A stretch of 5,663 bases of DNA from a bacterium (GTDB lineage: Bacteria; Bacteroidota; Ignavibacteria; Kapaibacteriales; UBA2268): contig JAUHXN010000198.1 in the NCBI GenBank assembly GCA_030426865.1, forward strand, positions 1 to 5,663, in the 5' to 3' direction. Positions 1 to 5,484 of this stretch are shown here, piece after piece (position 1 is the stretch's first letter; the number at the start of each line of letters is the position of its first letter). The notes under the pieces were generated by a model. That model worked only from the letters and a program-made list of their open reading frames with translations, made no database searches and had not been told where the DNA came from. Position numbers and translations under genes: made by a program.

Positions 1-1337
1 GTGGAGACACTTCTGCCAAATGTGTACACGGTGGGGCGGCATTTATATGGCCAATAATCCAAGATTACTCATTTCTATATTTGACACCGATTTCTATAGA
101 AGTGAATCTGATAAACGCATTGAGTAAGCAAAACATCAGGGTGAATGTACCATCTAGGTTTACAATAGGTATTTCGACTGAGCCAAGTGTTATGCAAAAT
201 GCTGCCGAAAGACTACTGGGATTGAACCAAGATATGATACAAGAGCTAGCTCAAGAGATTATATTCGGTCAATTGCGTTTGGTCGTAGCTTCAATGGATA
301 TTGAGGAAATCAACACAGATAGAGACAAGTTCCTATCACACATCACACACAGTGTAGAAGAAGAATTAAAGAAAGTAGGTCTTAAGCTAATCAACGTAAA
401 CATAACGGATATACACGATGTGTCTGGCTATATAGAGGCATTGGGTAAAGAAGCAGCAGCGAAAGCGATAAACGATGCGATTATCTCTGTTGCTCAGAAA
501 GATAGAGACGGGGCAATTGGTCAGGCAAATGCGGTGCAAGATGAGAGAGTCCAAGTAGCTGCTGCCGATGCTATAGCGGTAGAGGGTGAAAACAGAGCAA
601 AAATTCAAGTTGCAAACTCGAATGCCGAAAGAAGGGCAAGAGAAGCAGAAGCAGGTAGATTAGCAGAAGCGTCAGAGAAAGTACAAGCTGCAAAGGCACT
701 AGAGGAATCGTATGCTGCTGAAAAAATAGCCGAAGATGCTAGAGCGAAACGTAAAGAAGCAGAGCAAGGAGCAGACATAATAGTACCCGCACAAATAGAC
801 AAGCAAAAAATAGAAATAGAAGCAGAAGCCACAGCTGAACGAATTAGAAGAATAGCACGCGGTGAAGCCGATGCAATATTCTTGAAAAAAGAAGCTGAAG
901 CGAAAGGTATGTACGAGATATTAACGAAGCAAGCAGAAGGTTTGGACAGAATAGTAAAAGCAGCTGGAAACAATTCCAAAGATGCAGTACTACTACTAAT
1001 TGCAGACAAGCTACCAGAACTAGTTAAAACTCAGGCAGACGCAATCAAGAACATCAAAATTGATAAGGTTACTGTTTGGGAAAACGGTGGTGGAAAAGAT
1101 GGTAATACTTCTACTTCCAACTTCATATCTGGGCTGTACAAATCCGTACCACCACTACAAGAGATGTTCAACATGGCGGGTATGCAACTACCAGATTATC
1201 TGAAAGGCAAAGACATGGTTGACCCAGCTACCGAAGAACCTGCGGTGGAAGAAGTACCGAAGCCGGTGGCTGAACCAAAGGTGAAAACGAAACCGGCTGA
1301 AACTAAGGGTGAGGGTGATAAAAGTGATGAAAATTAA
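1..1337 (+). CDS. Flotillin-like SPFH/Band 7 membrane scaffold protein, 5'-truncated by window edge
   Basis: Flotillins are membrane-anchored scaffolds that oligomerise through a helical region and organise membrane microdomains. The frame is open from base 3, giving 444 visible residues, and the codons before base 81 encode typical flotillin sequence (a CVHGGAAFIWPIIQDYSFL run). The TTG at 81 is therefore not the start; the true start and the N-terminal membrane segment lie upstream of the window. In order I see the SPFH domain (about 3-430, with SKQNIRVNVPSRFTIGISTE and an NITDIHD-SGYIEALGKEAAAKAI stretch), a long Ala/Glu-rich coiled-coil region (about 440-950), a conserved C-terminal segment (KDAVLLLIADKLPELV, then IDKVTVWENGGG, near 980-1100), and an acidic Pro/Lys/Glu tail ending TAA at 1335-1337. 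The tail is low-complexity. Flotillins often pair with an NfeD-type protein, but none is visible here. G+C is clearly higher than in the following genes. The family call is secure; the cargo or role in this organism is unknown. Confidence 0.93.
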   Translation, partial: GDTSAKCVHGGAAFIWPIIQDYSFLYLTPISIEVNLINALSKQNIRVNVPSRFTIGISTEPSVMQNAAERLLGLNQDMIQELAQEIIFGQLRLVVASMDIEEINTDRDKFLSHITHSVEEELKKVGLKLINVNITDIHDVSGYIEALGKEAAAKAINDAIISVAQKDRDGAIGQANAVQDERVQVAAADAIAVEGENRAKIQVANSNAERRAREAEAGRLAEASEKVQAAKALEESYAAEKIAEDARAKRKEAEQGADIIVPAQIDKQKIEIEAEATAERIRRIARGEADAIFLKKEAEAKGMYEILTKQAEGLDRIVKAAGNNSKDAVLLLIADKLPELVKTQADAIKNIKIDKVTVWENGGGKDGNTSTSNFISGLYKSVPPLQEMFNMAGMQLPDYLKGKDMVDPATEEPAVEEVPKPVAEPKVKTKPAETKGEGDKSDEN

Positions 1338-1355
1338 TAGCATTAAAAAATAGTT

Positions 1356-2063
1356 ATGTTAAAATTAGAATACAATATTTATTGTGATGAAAGCTGTCAT
1401 CTTCAAAATGATAATAGTAACGTTATGTCATTGGGTGCAATATGGTGTCCAGCTTCCAAGCGTAAAGAAATATTCGAACGTCTCAGAGAAATTAAGCTAA
1501 AACATGGGTTCGGTAGCGATTTCGAAATTAAATGGAATAAGGTATCTCCTGCTGGAATTAATTTTTATATGGATATTATCAATTATTTTTTCGATGATGA
1601 TGATTTACATTTTAGAGCTTTGATTGTTCCGAATAAAAAGGAATTAAATCATGATTATTTTAATCAGAACCATGATACTTTTTACTATAAAATGTATTTT
1701 GACTTATTAAAAGTTATACTTAATCCTGAATTTTCATACAACATATATCTGGATATAAAAGATACGCGAAGTCAAGAAAAAGTGACTAAACTGAAAGATA
1801 TATTAAGAAATAATCAATATGATTTTCAGAAGCAAATCGTAAAAAAAGTCCAACAAGTTAATAGTCATGAAATCGAAATTCTTCAATTAACTGATATTCT
1901 GACAGGTGCAATTACTTATTTACACAGAGGGTTAAATACTAGTTCTGCAAAATTGGAATTGATAAATCGGATAAAGAAAAGATCAGGTTATTCTCTCGCA
2001 CAATCAACTCTTTATAAAGAAAATAAATTTAATTTATTTCTTTGGAAGTCAAGAACCTTATGA
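1356..2063 (+). CDS. DUF3800 domain protein (RNase H-like fold family)
   Basis: The 235-aa product has the marks of DUF3800. These are an N-terminal strand ending in an acidic motif (IYCDES, D11-E12-S13), a short motif FEIKWNKVS at 56-64, a central strand with YLDIKDTR (D133, D136) and a C-terminal LQLTDILTGAI helix carrying D180. In the family these acidic residues sit where an RNase H-like fold would place metal-binding side chains, so a nuclease-like activity is plausible but not shown. No signal peptide or membrane segment is seen, so it is probably cytosolic. The length is normal for the family and the gene looks intact. The ATG follows the flotillin stop by 18 bases with no terminator between, so it may share that transcript or use a promoter inside the flotillin tail. 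The stop overlaps the next start (ATGA 2060-2063), showing coupling to the 168-aa partner. The gene is far more AT-rich than flotillin, which suggests horizontal acquisition. Confidence 0.85.
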   Translation: MLKLEYNIYCDESCHLQNDNSNVMSLGAIWCPASKRKEIFERLREIKLKHGFGSDFEIKWNKVSPAGINFYMDIINYFFDDDDLHFRALIVPNKKELNHDYFNQNHDTFYYKMYFDLLKVILNPEFSYNIYLDIKDTRSQEKVTKLKDILRNNQYDFQKQIVKKVQQVNSHEIEILQLTDILTGAITYLHRGLNTSSAKLELINRIKKRSGYSLAQSTLYKENKFNLFLWKSRTL

Positions 2064-2566
2064 GTAAAACTGAAAATAGAATTGAATTACCCCCAATAAT
2101 AACTTTAGAAGAATACTCCGGTGACATAGTTAATTATTTGGAAGCAGTATATACTATATTTAGAAGAGACTTCGTTGATAGCAAACCCAAATACAGAAAT
2201 AAGAGACTAGGACTAAAAAAATATCCTTTAATTTCGGATAAAGAATACACCTTTTATCACATGACACATAAAGGAAATATTGAAACAGAAAGAACGCCAG
2301 ATTTAAGAAGATGTGAACGAATAGCATATCCTAAACCTTTAATCGAAAACTCAACTAGCACCAGCCTTAAGGTTTGGAAAAATAAAAGAGGAACAAAAGT
2401 TAGAATATTGATATTCCATGAAGAAGAATCATATTTAGTTGTTCTTGAGGATAGGGGTAGTTATATATTGCCTTGGACTGCTTATATAGTTGAATACAAA
2501 AATAAAAAACAACGGCTATTAAAAGAGTATGAAGCATATATAAATGCCGAAACCGCTCATGGTTAA
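2060..2566 (+). CDS. Conserved hypothetical partner of DUF3800, possible BECR-fold RNase-like protein
   Basis: I do not recognise a named family. I place the start at ATG 2060, which overlaps the DUF3800 stop as ATGA and gives 168 aa; an in-frame TTG at 2042 would add six residues but has no better support. The protein is cytosolic by sequence. Conserved-looking blocks are FYHMTHKG (65-72), RTPDLRRCERIAYPKPLIE (78-96), W106, RILIFHEE (115-122), YLVVLEDRG (125-133), PWTAYIVE (138-145) and a charged KEYEAY helix (155-160). A His-rich motif, then an Arg-rich helix, then several short strands with W, T and Y resembles the order seen in BECR-fold (barnase/EndoU/colicin/RelE-like) RNases, but this is pattern inference only. 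Being coupled to a DUF3800 gene and closed by its own terminator suggests the two proteins act together, perhaps in defence or a toxin-antitoxin-like pair. It could equally be a structural partner or an immunity factor. Confidence 0.7.
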   Translation: MSKTENRIELPPIITLEEYSGDIVNYLEAVYTIFRRDFVDSKPKYRNKRLGLKKYPLISDKEYTFYHMTHKGNIETERTPDLRRCERIAYPKPLIENSTSTSLKVWKNKRGTKVRILIFHEEESYLVVLEDRGSYILPWTAYIVEYKNKKQRLLKEYEAYINAETAHG

Positions 2567-2581
2567 TGAACGGTTTCTTTT
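2549..2581 (+). terminator. Rho-independent terminator overlapping the stop of the DUF3800-partner gene
   Basis: GAAACCG (2549-2555) pairs with CGGTTTC (2571-2577). A C/A mismatch follows, then TCAT (2557-2560) pairs with ATGA (2566-2569) around a 5-base loop, and the right arm runs into a TTTT tract (2578-2581). The left arm is the final codons of the gene and the TAA (2564-2566) lies in the loop and inner stem. It ends the DUF3800 pair's transcript and separates it from the downstream cluster. Confidence 0.8.
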
Positions 2582-2600
2582 CTCCTTTAACACATGGTCA

Positions 2601-2629
2601 TTGAGATAGTACAAACTTATATATATAAT
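2601..2629 (+). promoter_or_regulatory. Candidate promoter for the five-gene cluster (TTGAGA-17-TATAAT)
   Basis: TTGAGA (2601-2606) and TATAAT (2624-2629) are separated by exactly 17 bases, just after the terminator and about 36 bases before the ATG at 2665. This matches the general sigma-70 pattern at 11 of 12 positions. Bacteroidota housekeeping promoters usually show TTG with TAnnTTTG instead, and the stretch is very AT-rich, so a chance match is possible. The placement between a terminator and the next operon is what makes it credible. Confidence 0.4.
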
Positions 2630-2664
2630 ACGTATTTTCAAAACAAAAGTTTTTTAAAAAATAA

Positions 2665-3396
2665 ATGAAAACCTTCATAACAATACTAATATTGATATGC
2701 TTCAGTAATTCTGAAAGCTCAGCTCAAATAGACGGTGATACATTATATTTCAATGATATAGAAGTAAGGATTTATACCTTTGTAATTGAACAAGATACAG
2801 TTAAAAAAGCATATTATGGTTCTAATACTCAAAGAGTTTTTAATGAGGTTAATACTTATTCTGATAAGCCCAAAAAAGTTTTGGACTACGATAGTATAAT
2901 GTATAGCATCAAAATAAAACGTCGTTTCAATTATTCCTGTCCTACTGATTTAAAATCTGGTGTTTTAATCACTAAATACAATAAGGATTTAGTGATAGAT
3001 ACATCATCTAAAATTACAACTGACAGTTACTGGATAAGTGTAATTAATCATTTTTCAAAACAAATTGAGGATGATTCTACCAATTATTTGAACTATTATA
3101 ATTATGTTGATGCAAGATTGAAATATGGCCATTATAGTTATGACAATATTAAAAGCAAGTTAGAAAACTGTATTGAATTGAATAATAAATTTGAAAAAGC
3201 TTATTTGTTAAAATCAAAATTATACGTTTATAGAGCAAGAGCAAATGGTTTAATGGTAGCAAGTTATGATAATCATAATATAGTAGATAGGTCTGAAATA
3301 AAGAAAGCGATTGAATGTTTAGAAGATTTATTAAGGATCAATCCATTGAATATAGAAGCAATTAACTATAGAGATGAATTAATAAGTAAGTATTAA
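2665..3396 (+). CDS. Exported hypothetical protein with TPR-like helical C-terminus
   Basis: I cannot name a family for this 243-aa protein. Residues 1-20 form a signal peptide: MK start, a hydrophobic run TFITILILICF, then SSA-Q with likely signal peptidase I cleavage between A20 and Q21, a common arrangement in Bacteroidota. No second membrane segment or lipobox is seen, so the mature protein is probably periplasmic. The middle (about 25-120) is strand-rich with many Tyr, Asp and Lys residues and two Cys (C92 and C169 overall). The C-terminal part (about 140-243) looks like helical repeats, with YDNIKSKLENCIELNNKFEKA and IKKAIECLEDLLRINPLNIEA resembling tetratricopeptide motifs, which would imply protein binding. 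The start is A-rich (AAAAAATAAATG), with no Shine-Dalgarno site, as is usual in this group. It is the first gene after the terminator and promoter and lies 16 bases before the lipoprotein gene, so it probably heads the operon. Confidence 0.75.
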   Translation: MKTFITILILICFSNSESSAQIDGDTLYFNDIEVRIYTFVIEQDTVKKAYYGSNTQRVFNEVNTYSDKPKKVLDYDSIMYSIKIKRRFNYSCPTDLKSGVLITKYNKDLVIDTSSKITTDSYWISVINHFSKQIEDDSTNYLNYYNYVDARLKYGHYSYDNIKSKLENCIELNNKFEKAYLLKSKLYVYRARANGLMVASYDNHNIVDRSEIKKAIECLEDLLRINPLNIEAINYRDELISKY

Positions 3397-3412
3397 GTAA
3401 CAATAAATACCC

Positions 3413-3883
3413 ATGAAAACAATAATAACAACACTAACATTAATAGGCTTATTATTCACTAGCTGTAGTGAAAGTGATAATGGCGTCCAAGTGAATAAAA
3501 TGGACTACCTAATCTTCGGTCATTTTCACGGAGAATGTATAGGGGAAGGCTGTATTGAAACATTCAAATTGACTGGCGATAAGTTATATGAAGATACTTT
3601 AGACCATTACAATGCTGAAAACTTTGAATTTATTGAGCTGAGCAGTGAGAAGTTCGTGCAAGTGAAAGACATAATAGACTATTTCCCAAACAAATTACTA
3701 AATGAAAAAGATACTAGGTTTGGTTGCCCCGATTGTAGAGATCAAGGTGGTGTATTCATACAGTACTCTGAAAATGGAATTGTAAAAAGTTGGAGAATCG
3801 ATAAAGATAAAGATGTGATTCCAGTATATCTACACAGCTTCATCGATAAAGTAAATGAAAAAATTAGACTGATAAATGAATGA
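3413..3883 (+). CDS. Lipoprotein with conserved Cys/His motif, function unknown
   Basis: The 156-aa product starts with a lipoprotein signal: MK, a hydrophobic stretch, and a lipobox FTSC placing the lipidated Cys at residue 18. The residues after it (SESDN) are acidic, which in Bacteroidota can act as a signal for surface or outer-membrane export; that is inference. The mature domain carries two Cys-bearing blocks, GHFHGECIGEGC (36-47) and GCPDCRDQGG (104-113), with H37, H39, C42, C47, C105 and C108 as possible metal ligands or disulfide partners. I believe this is a recurring small Bacteroidota family of uncharacterised proteins, but I cannot give it a name. The C-terminus (about 133-156) looks helical. 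The ATG lies 16 bases after the preceding stop, and the gene's own TGA overlaps the next ATG (3880-3883), which indicates translational coupling with the cytosolic protein downstream. Confidence 0.78.
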   Translation: MKTIITTLTLIGLLFTSCSESDNGVQVNKMDYLIFGHFHGECIGEGCIETFKLTGDKLYEDTLDHYNAENFEFIELSSEKFVQVKDIIDYFPNKLLNEKDTRFGCPDCRDQGGVFIQYSENGIVKSWRIDKDKDVIPVYLHSFIDKVNEKIRLINE

Positions 3884-4428
3884 AATATTTATATACAGCA
3901 AAAGAATCATTCTACAAAGGTGATGAAGGATGGGAAGGATATATTAAATTCTCAAAGTTGAATCATCTAACTGAACTTGTCTCAATTGATAACTTACTTA
4001 GTCCACCTATCGTAGAACCAGTTTATGAGAATAAGAAAGACTGGGAATTTATTCATATAATAAATCAATGTGAAACCGGATTTTATTTGACACTTGATTA
4101 CGTTTTGAAACGATTGGAAACAAAAGACAAATTCAATTTATTGACATTATGTGTAAACCCATCCGAAGATTGCAAGAATATTGGAATTGACCGATTCGAA
4201 TTTGAAGGTTATGACTTGCTAGATCAAGACTATGATATTAGTGCTTTGACAAATTGTGGCGGTTTTGATGAATCTTTTACATCTAGTGATATAAATGAAA
4301 AAGGACTAATCTTTGACTTTACAAGGGCTTATGATATAAGAAAAAGTCTATTAGAAAATAACCCTCTAGAGCATCACGCAGACACAAATGTAATAGCTAT
4401 ATGGCGACACAAAACGATAGGAAGATGA
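3880..4428 (+). CDS. Conserved cytosolic protein of unknown function (ISALTNCGGF / HHAD..AIWR motifs)
   Basis: The product is 182 aa with no signal peptide or membrane segment. Its pattern of conserved-looking blocks resembles a widely scattered uncharacterised family: FSKLNHLTELVSIDNLL (24-40), a central DYVLKRLE helix (73-80), FEFEGYDLLD (106-115), ISALTNCGGFDESF (120-133), GLIFDFTRAYDI (142-153) and EHHADTNVIAIWR (164-176). The last block, with H165, H166, D168 and W175-R176, and C126 in the LTNCGGF turn, are the most distinctive sites. I know of no proven reaction. Small acidic proteins of this sort in coupled accessory operons are sometimes immunity proteins or partners of secreted effectors, but nothing here proves that. 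The start is fixed by the ATGA overlap with the lipoprotein (3880-3883), and the end overlaps the next gene the same way (4425-4428). Confidence 0.75.
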   Translation: MKYLYTAKESFYKGDEGWEGYIKFSKLNHLTELVSIDNLLSPPIVEPVYENKKDWEFIHIINQCETGFYLTLDYVLKRLETKDKFNLLTLCVNPSEDCKNIGIDRFEFEGYDLLDQDYDISALTNCGGFDESFTSSDINEKGLIFDFTRAYDIRKSLLENNPLEHHADTNVIAIWRHKTIGR

Positions 4429-4952
4429 AAAGAAAACATAAGTTATTACTTGGCATTTTAGTTAGTCCATTTATTCTATTATTCTACTATTATCTTGCTT
4501 GGTCTATGTCTCCTGGTAGTTATGCTCTAGCTGAAGTTTATAAGTTTAGTATACCTGAAGAAACGCTTATCGAAATAATTAAAGAATTCAAAAAAGAAAA
4601 TCCTTCTTTGGATATGACTAAATCAGTTAGAATGAAAAATGGTGAAGAATTTTATTTAGAAGATGGAAGACGAGATAGTTCTGATCACTGGTATTTTATA
4701 TACTTCTATTACCCAGATAAGAATCAGATTGTTAAGACTTGGACTAGACACAATATAAGTTGGGAAAACCCAGAAAAAGAAAAGTCGTCAAGTTTTGCGT
4801 TTGTTAGTATTAGTGAAGGTTTAACTCTTCATAATTGGAAAACAGTAAATGAAAGTTTTTTTTGGTGGAAAAACACCCCTCTTAAGGAAGAGTTTGAAAA
4901 AAGGATACTAAGCGGAATAAAAAAGAAAATAAAAGATAAGTCAAAACCATGA
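4425..4952 (+). CDS. Single-pass membrane-anchored hypothetical protein
   Basis: I do not recognise a named family. I choose ATG 4425 because it overlaps the preceding TGA as ATGA, like the other junctions here, and the protein then begins MKRKHK followed directly by its membrane segment. An ATG at 4401 would add eight residues and force a 28-base overlap. An AGGAAG run abuts ATG 4425, too close to be a standard ribosome site. The 175-aa product has positively charged residues 1-6, one hydrophobic segment at about 7-25 (LLLGILVSPFILLFYYYLAW), and then a soluble domain likely outside the cytoplasm. That domain has a helix (IPEETLIEIIKEFKKENP, 43-60), an aromatic strand block SDHWYFIYFYYPDKNQI (86-102), FAFVSISEGL (124-133) and a basic C-terminal helix. 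The aromatic block and following strands look conserved in uncharacterised Bacteroidota proteins. The 3' end overlaps the DUF1456 start (4949-4952). Confidence 0.72.
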   Translation: MKRKHKLLLGILVSPFILLFYYYLAWSMSPGSYALAEVYKFSIPEETLIEIIKEFKKENPSLDMTKSVRMKNGEEFYLEDGRRDSSDHWYFIYFYYPDKNQIVKTWTRHNISWENPEKEKSSSFAFVSISEGLTLHNWKTVNESFFWWKNTPLKEEFEKRILSGIKKKIKDKSKP

Positions 4953-5422
4953 CCAACAACGACATACTACGAAGATTACGATACCTATTTGATTATTCAG
5001 ATACAAAGATAATAGATCTATTCAAATTAGCGGATAGCGATGTAACTGAGGCAGAGTTGATTGATTGGTTCAGAAAAGTAGATGATATAGATTTAGTAGA
5101 GATGACCGATAGGGAAATGGCGACATTCCTAAATGGACTTATCATAGAAAAACGTGGCAAGAGAGAAGGACCACAGCCTAAACCAGAAGACCGTTTGAAC
5201 AATAATATAATCTTAAGAAAGCTGAAAATTGCTCTGGATTTGAAGTCCGACGACATCTTGGATTTGTTCGCACTAACTGATAAAAAGATAAGCCCACACG
5301 AACTTAGTTCGTTTTTCCGAAGACCGGGTCATAAATCATATCAGCCAGTTATGGATCAATACCTTCGGAATTTTCTCAATGCTCTTCAAACTAAAAGTAA
5401 AAAAGAACCTGGTAGTATTTAG
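4949..5422 (+). CDS. DUF1456 family protein (YehS-like), two tandem repeats
   Basis: This 157-aa protein matches the DUF1456/YehS family, whose biochemical function is unknown. It consists of two copies of one helical unit. Repeat 1 (about 1-64) has NNDILRRLRYLFDYSD, IIDLFKLADSDVTEAELIDWF and ATFLNGLI. Repeat 2 (about 84-146) has NNNIILRKLKIALDLKSDDILDLFAL, ISPHELSSFFRR and RNFLNAL. A charged linker (KRGKREGPQPKPEDR) joins them, and the full length agrees with the two-repeat form of the family. It is predicted to be cytosolic and all-helical, which could suit nucleic-acid or protein binding, but that is conjecture. The ATG at 4949 overlaps the previous stop as ATGA. DUF1456 genes are, as I know them, usually found alone, so its place as the last gene of this coupled accessory operon is notable. 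The sampled G+C (37% over 5161-5220) is above that of the genes before it. Confidence 0.9.
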   Translation: MTNNDILRRLRYLFDYSDTKIIDLFKLADSDVTEAELIDWFRKVDDIDLVEMTDREMATFLNGLIIEKRGKREGPQPKPEDRLNNNIILRKLKIALDLKSDDILDLFALTDKKISPHELSSFFRRPGHKSYQPVMDQYLRNFLNALQTKSKKEPGSI

Positions 5423-5426
5423 CTAG

Positions 5427-5465
5427 AATTATCAAAACTTGCAAAATTTACAAGTTTTGATAATT
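5427..5465 (+). terminator. Perfect 15-bp inverted repeat, probable terminator after the DUF1456 gene
   Basis: AATTATCAAAACTTG (5427-5441) pairs perfectly with CAAGTTTTGATAATT (5451-5465) across a 9-base loop (CAAAATTTA). It starts 5 bases after the DUF1456 stop and sits before the next gene, the right place for an operon terminator. The stem is AT-rich and the T-tail is short (one further T), so efficiency may be modest. An operator role for the downstream ATPase gene is an alternative. Confidence 0.65.
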
Positions 5466-5472
5466 TAATGCT

Positions 5473-5480
5473 TATATTTG
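5473..5480 (+). promoter_or_regulatory. Bacteroidota -7 box (TATATTTG) before the AAA ATPase gene
   Basis: TATATTTG matches the Bacteroidota TAnnTTTG consensus exactly. I find no TTG at the usual upstream spacing of roughly 17-23 bases, so only half the promoter is supported. The box ends 4 bases before ATG 5485, so transcription would start at or next to the start codon and the mRNA might be leaderless. Confidence 0.5.
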
Positions 5481-5484
5481 TTCT

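Noticed and set aside
81..83. TTG as the start of the flotillin gene
   Set aside because: The frame is open upstream to base 3 and the upstream residues are typical flotillin sequence, so the start is outside the window.
387..1009. Two open frames on the minus strand inside the flotillin gene
   Set aside because: They are opposite-strand shadows of a well-supported gene, with low-complexity Ser/Ala-rich translations produced by its Ala/Glu-rich coiled coil.
2042..2059. TTG start adding six residues to the DUF3800 partner
   Set aside because: ATG 2060 gives the standard 4-base ATGA overlap and the extra residues add no recognisable sequence.
2582..2664. Small gene or riboswitch between the terminator and the exported-protein gene
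   Set aside because: The gap is about 80 bases, AT-rich, with no structured element beyond the candidate promoter.
4401..4424. ATG 4401 as start of the membrane-anchored protein
   Set aside because: It would create a 28-base overlap and put polar residues before the membrane segment; ATG 4425 repeats the ATGA pattern of the other junctions.
4993..5256. Minus-strand open frame within the DUF1456 gene
   Set aside because: The + strand gene is clearly DUF1456; the reverse frame has no recognisable features.
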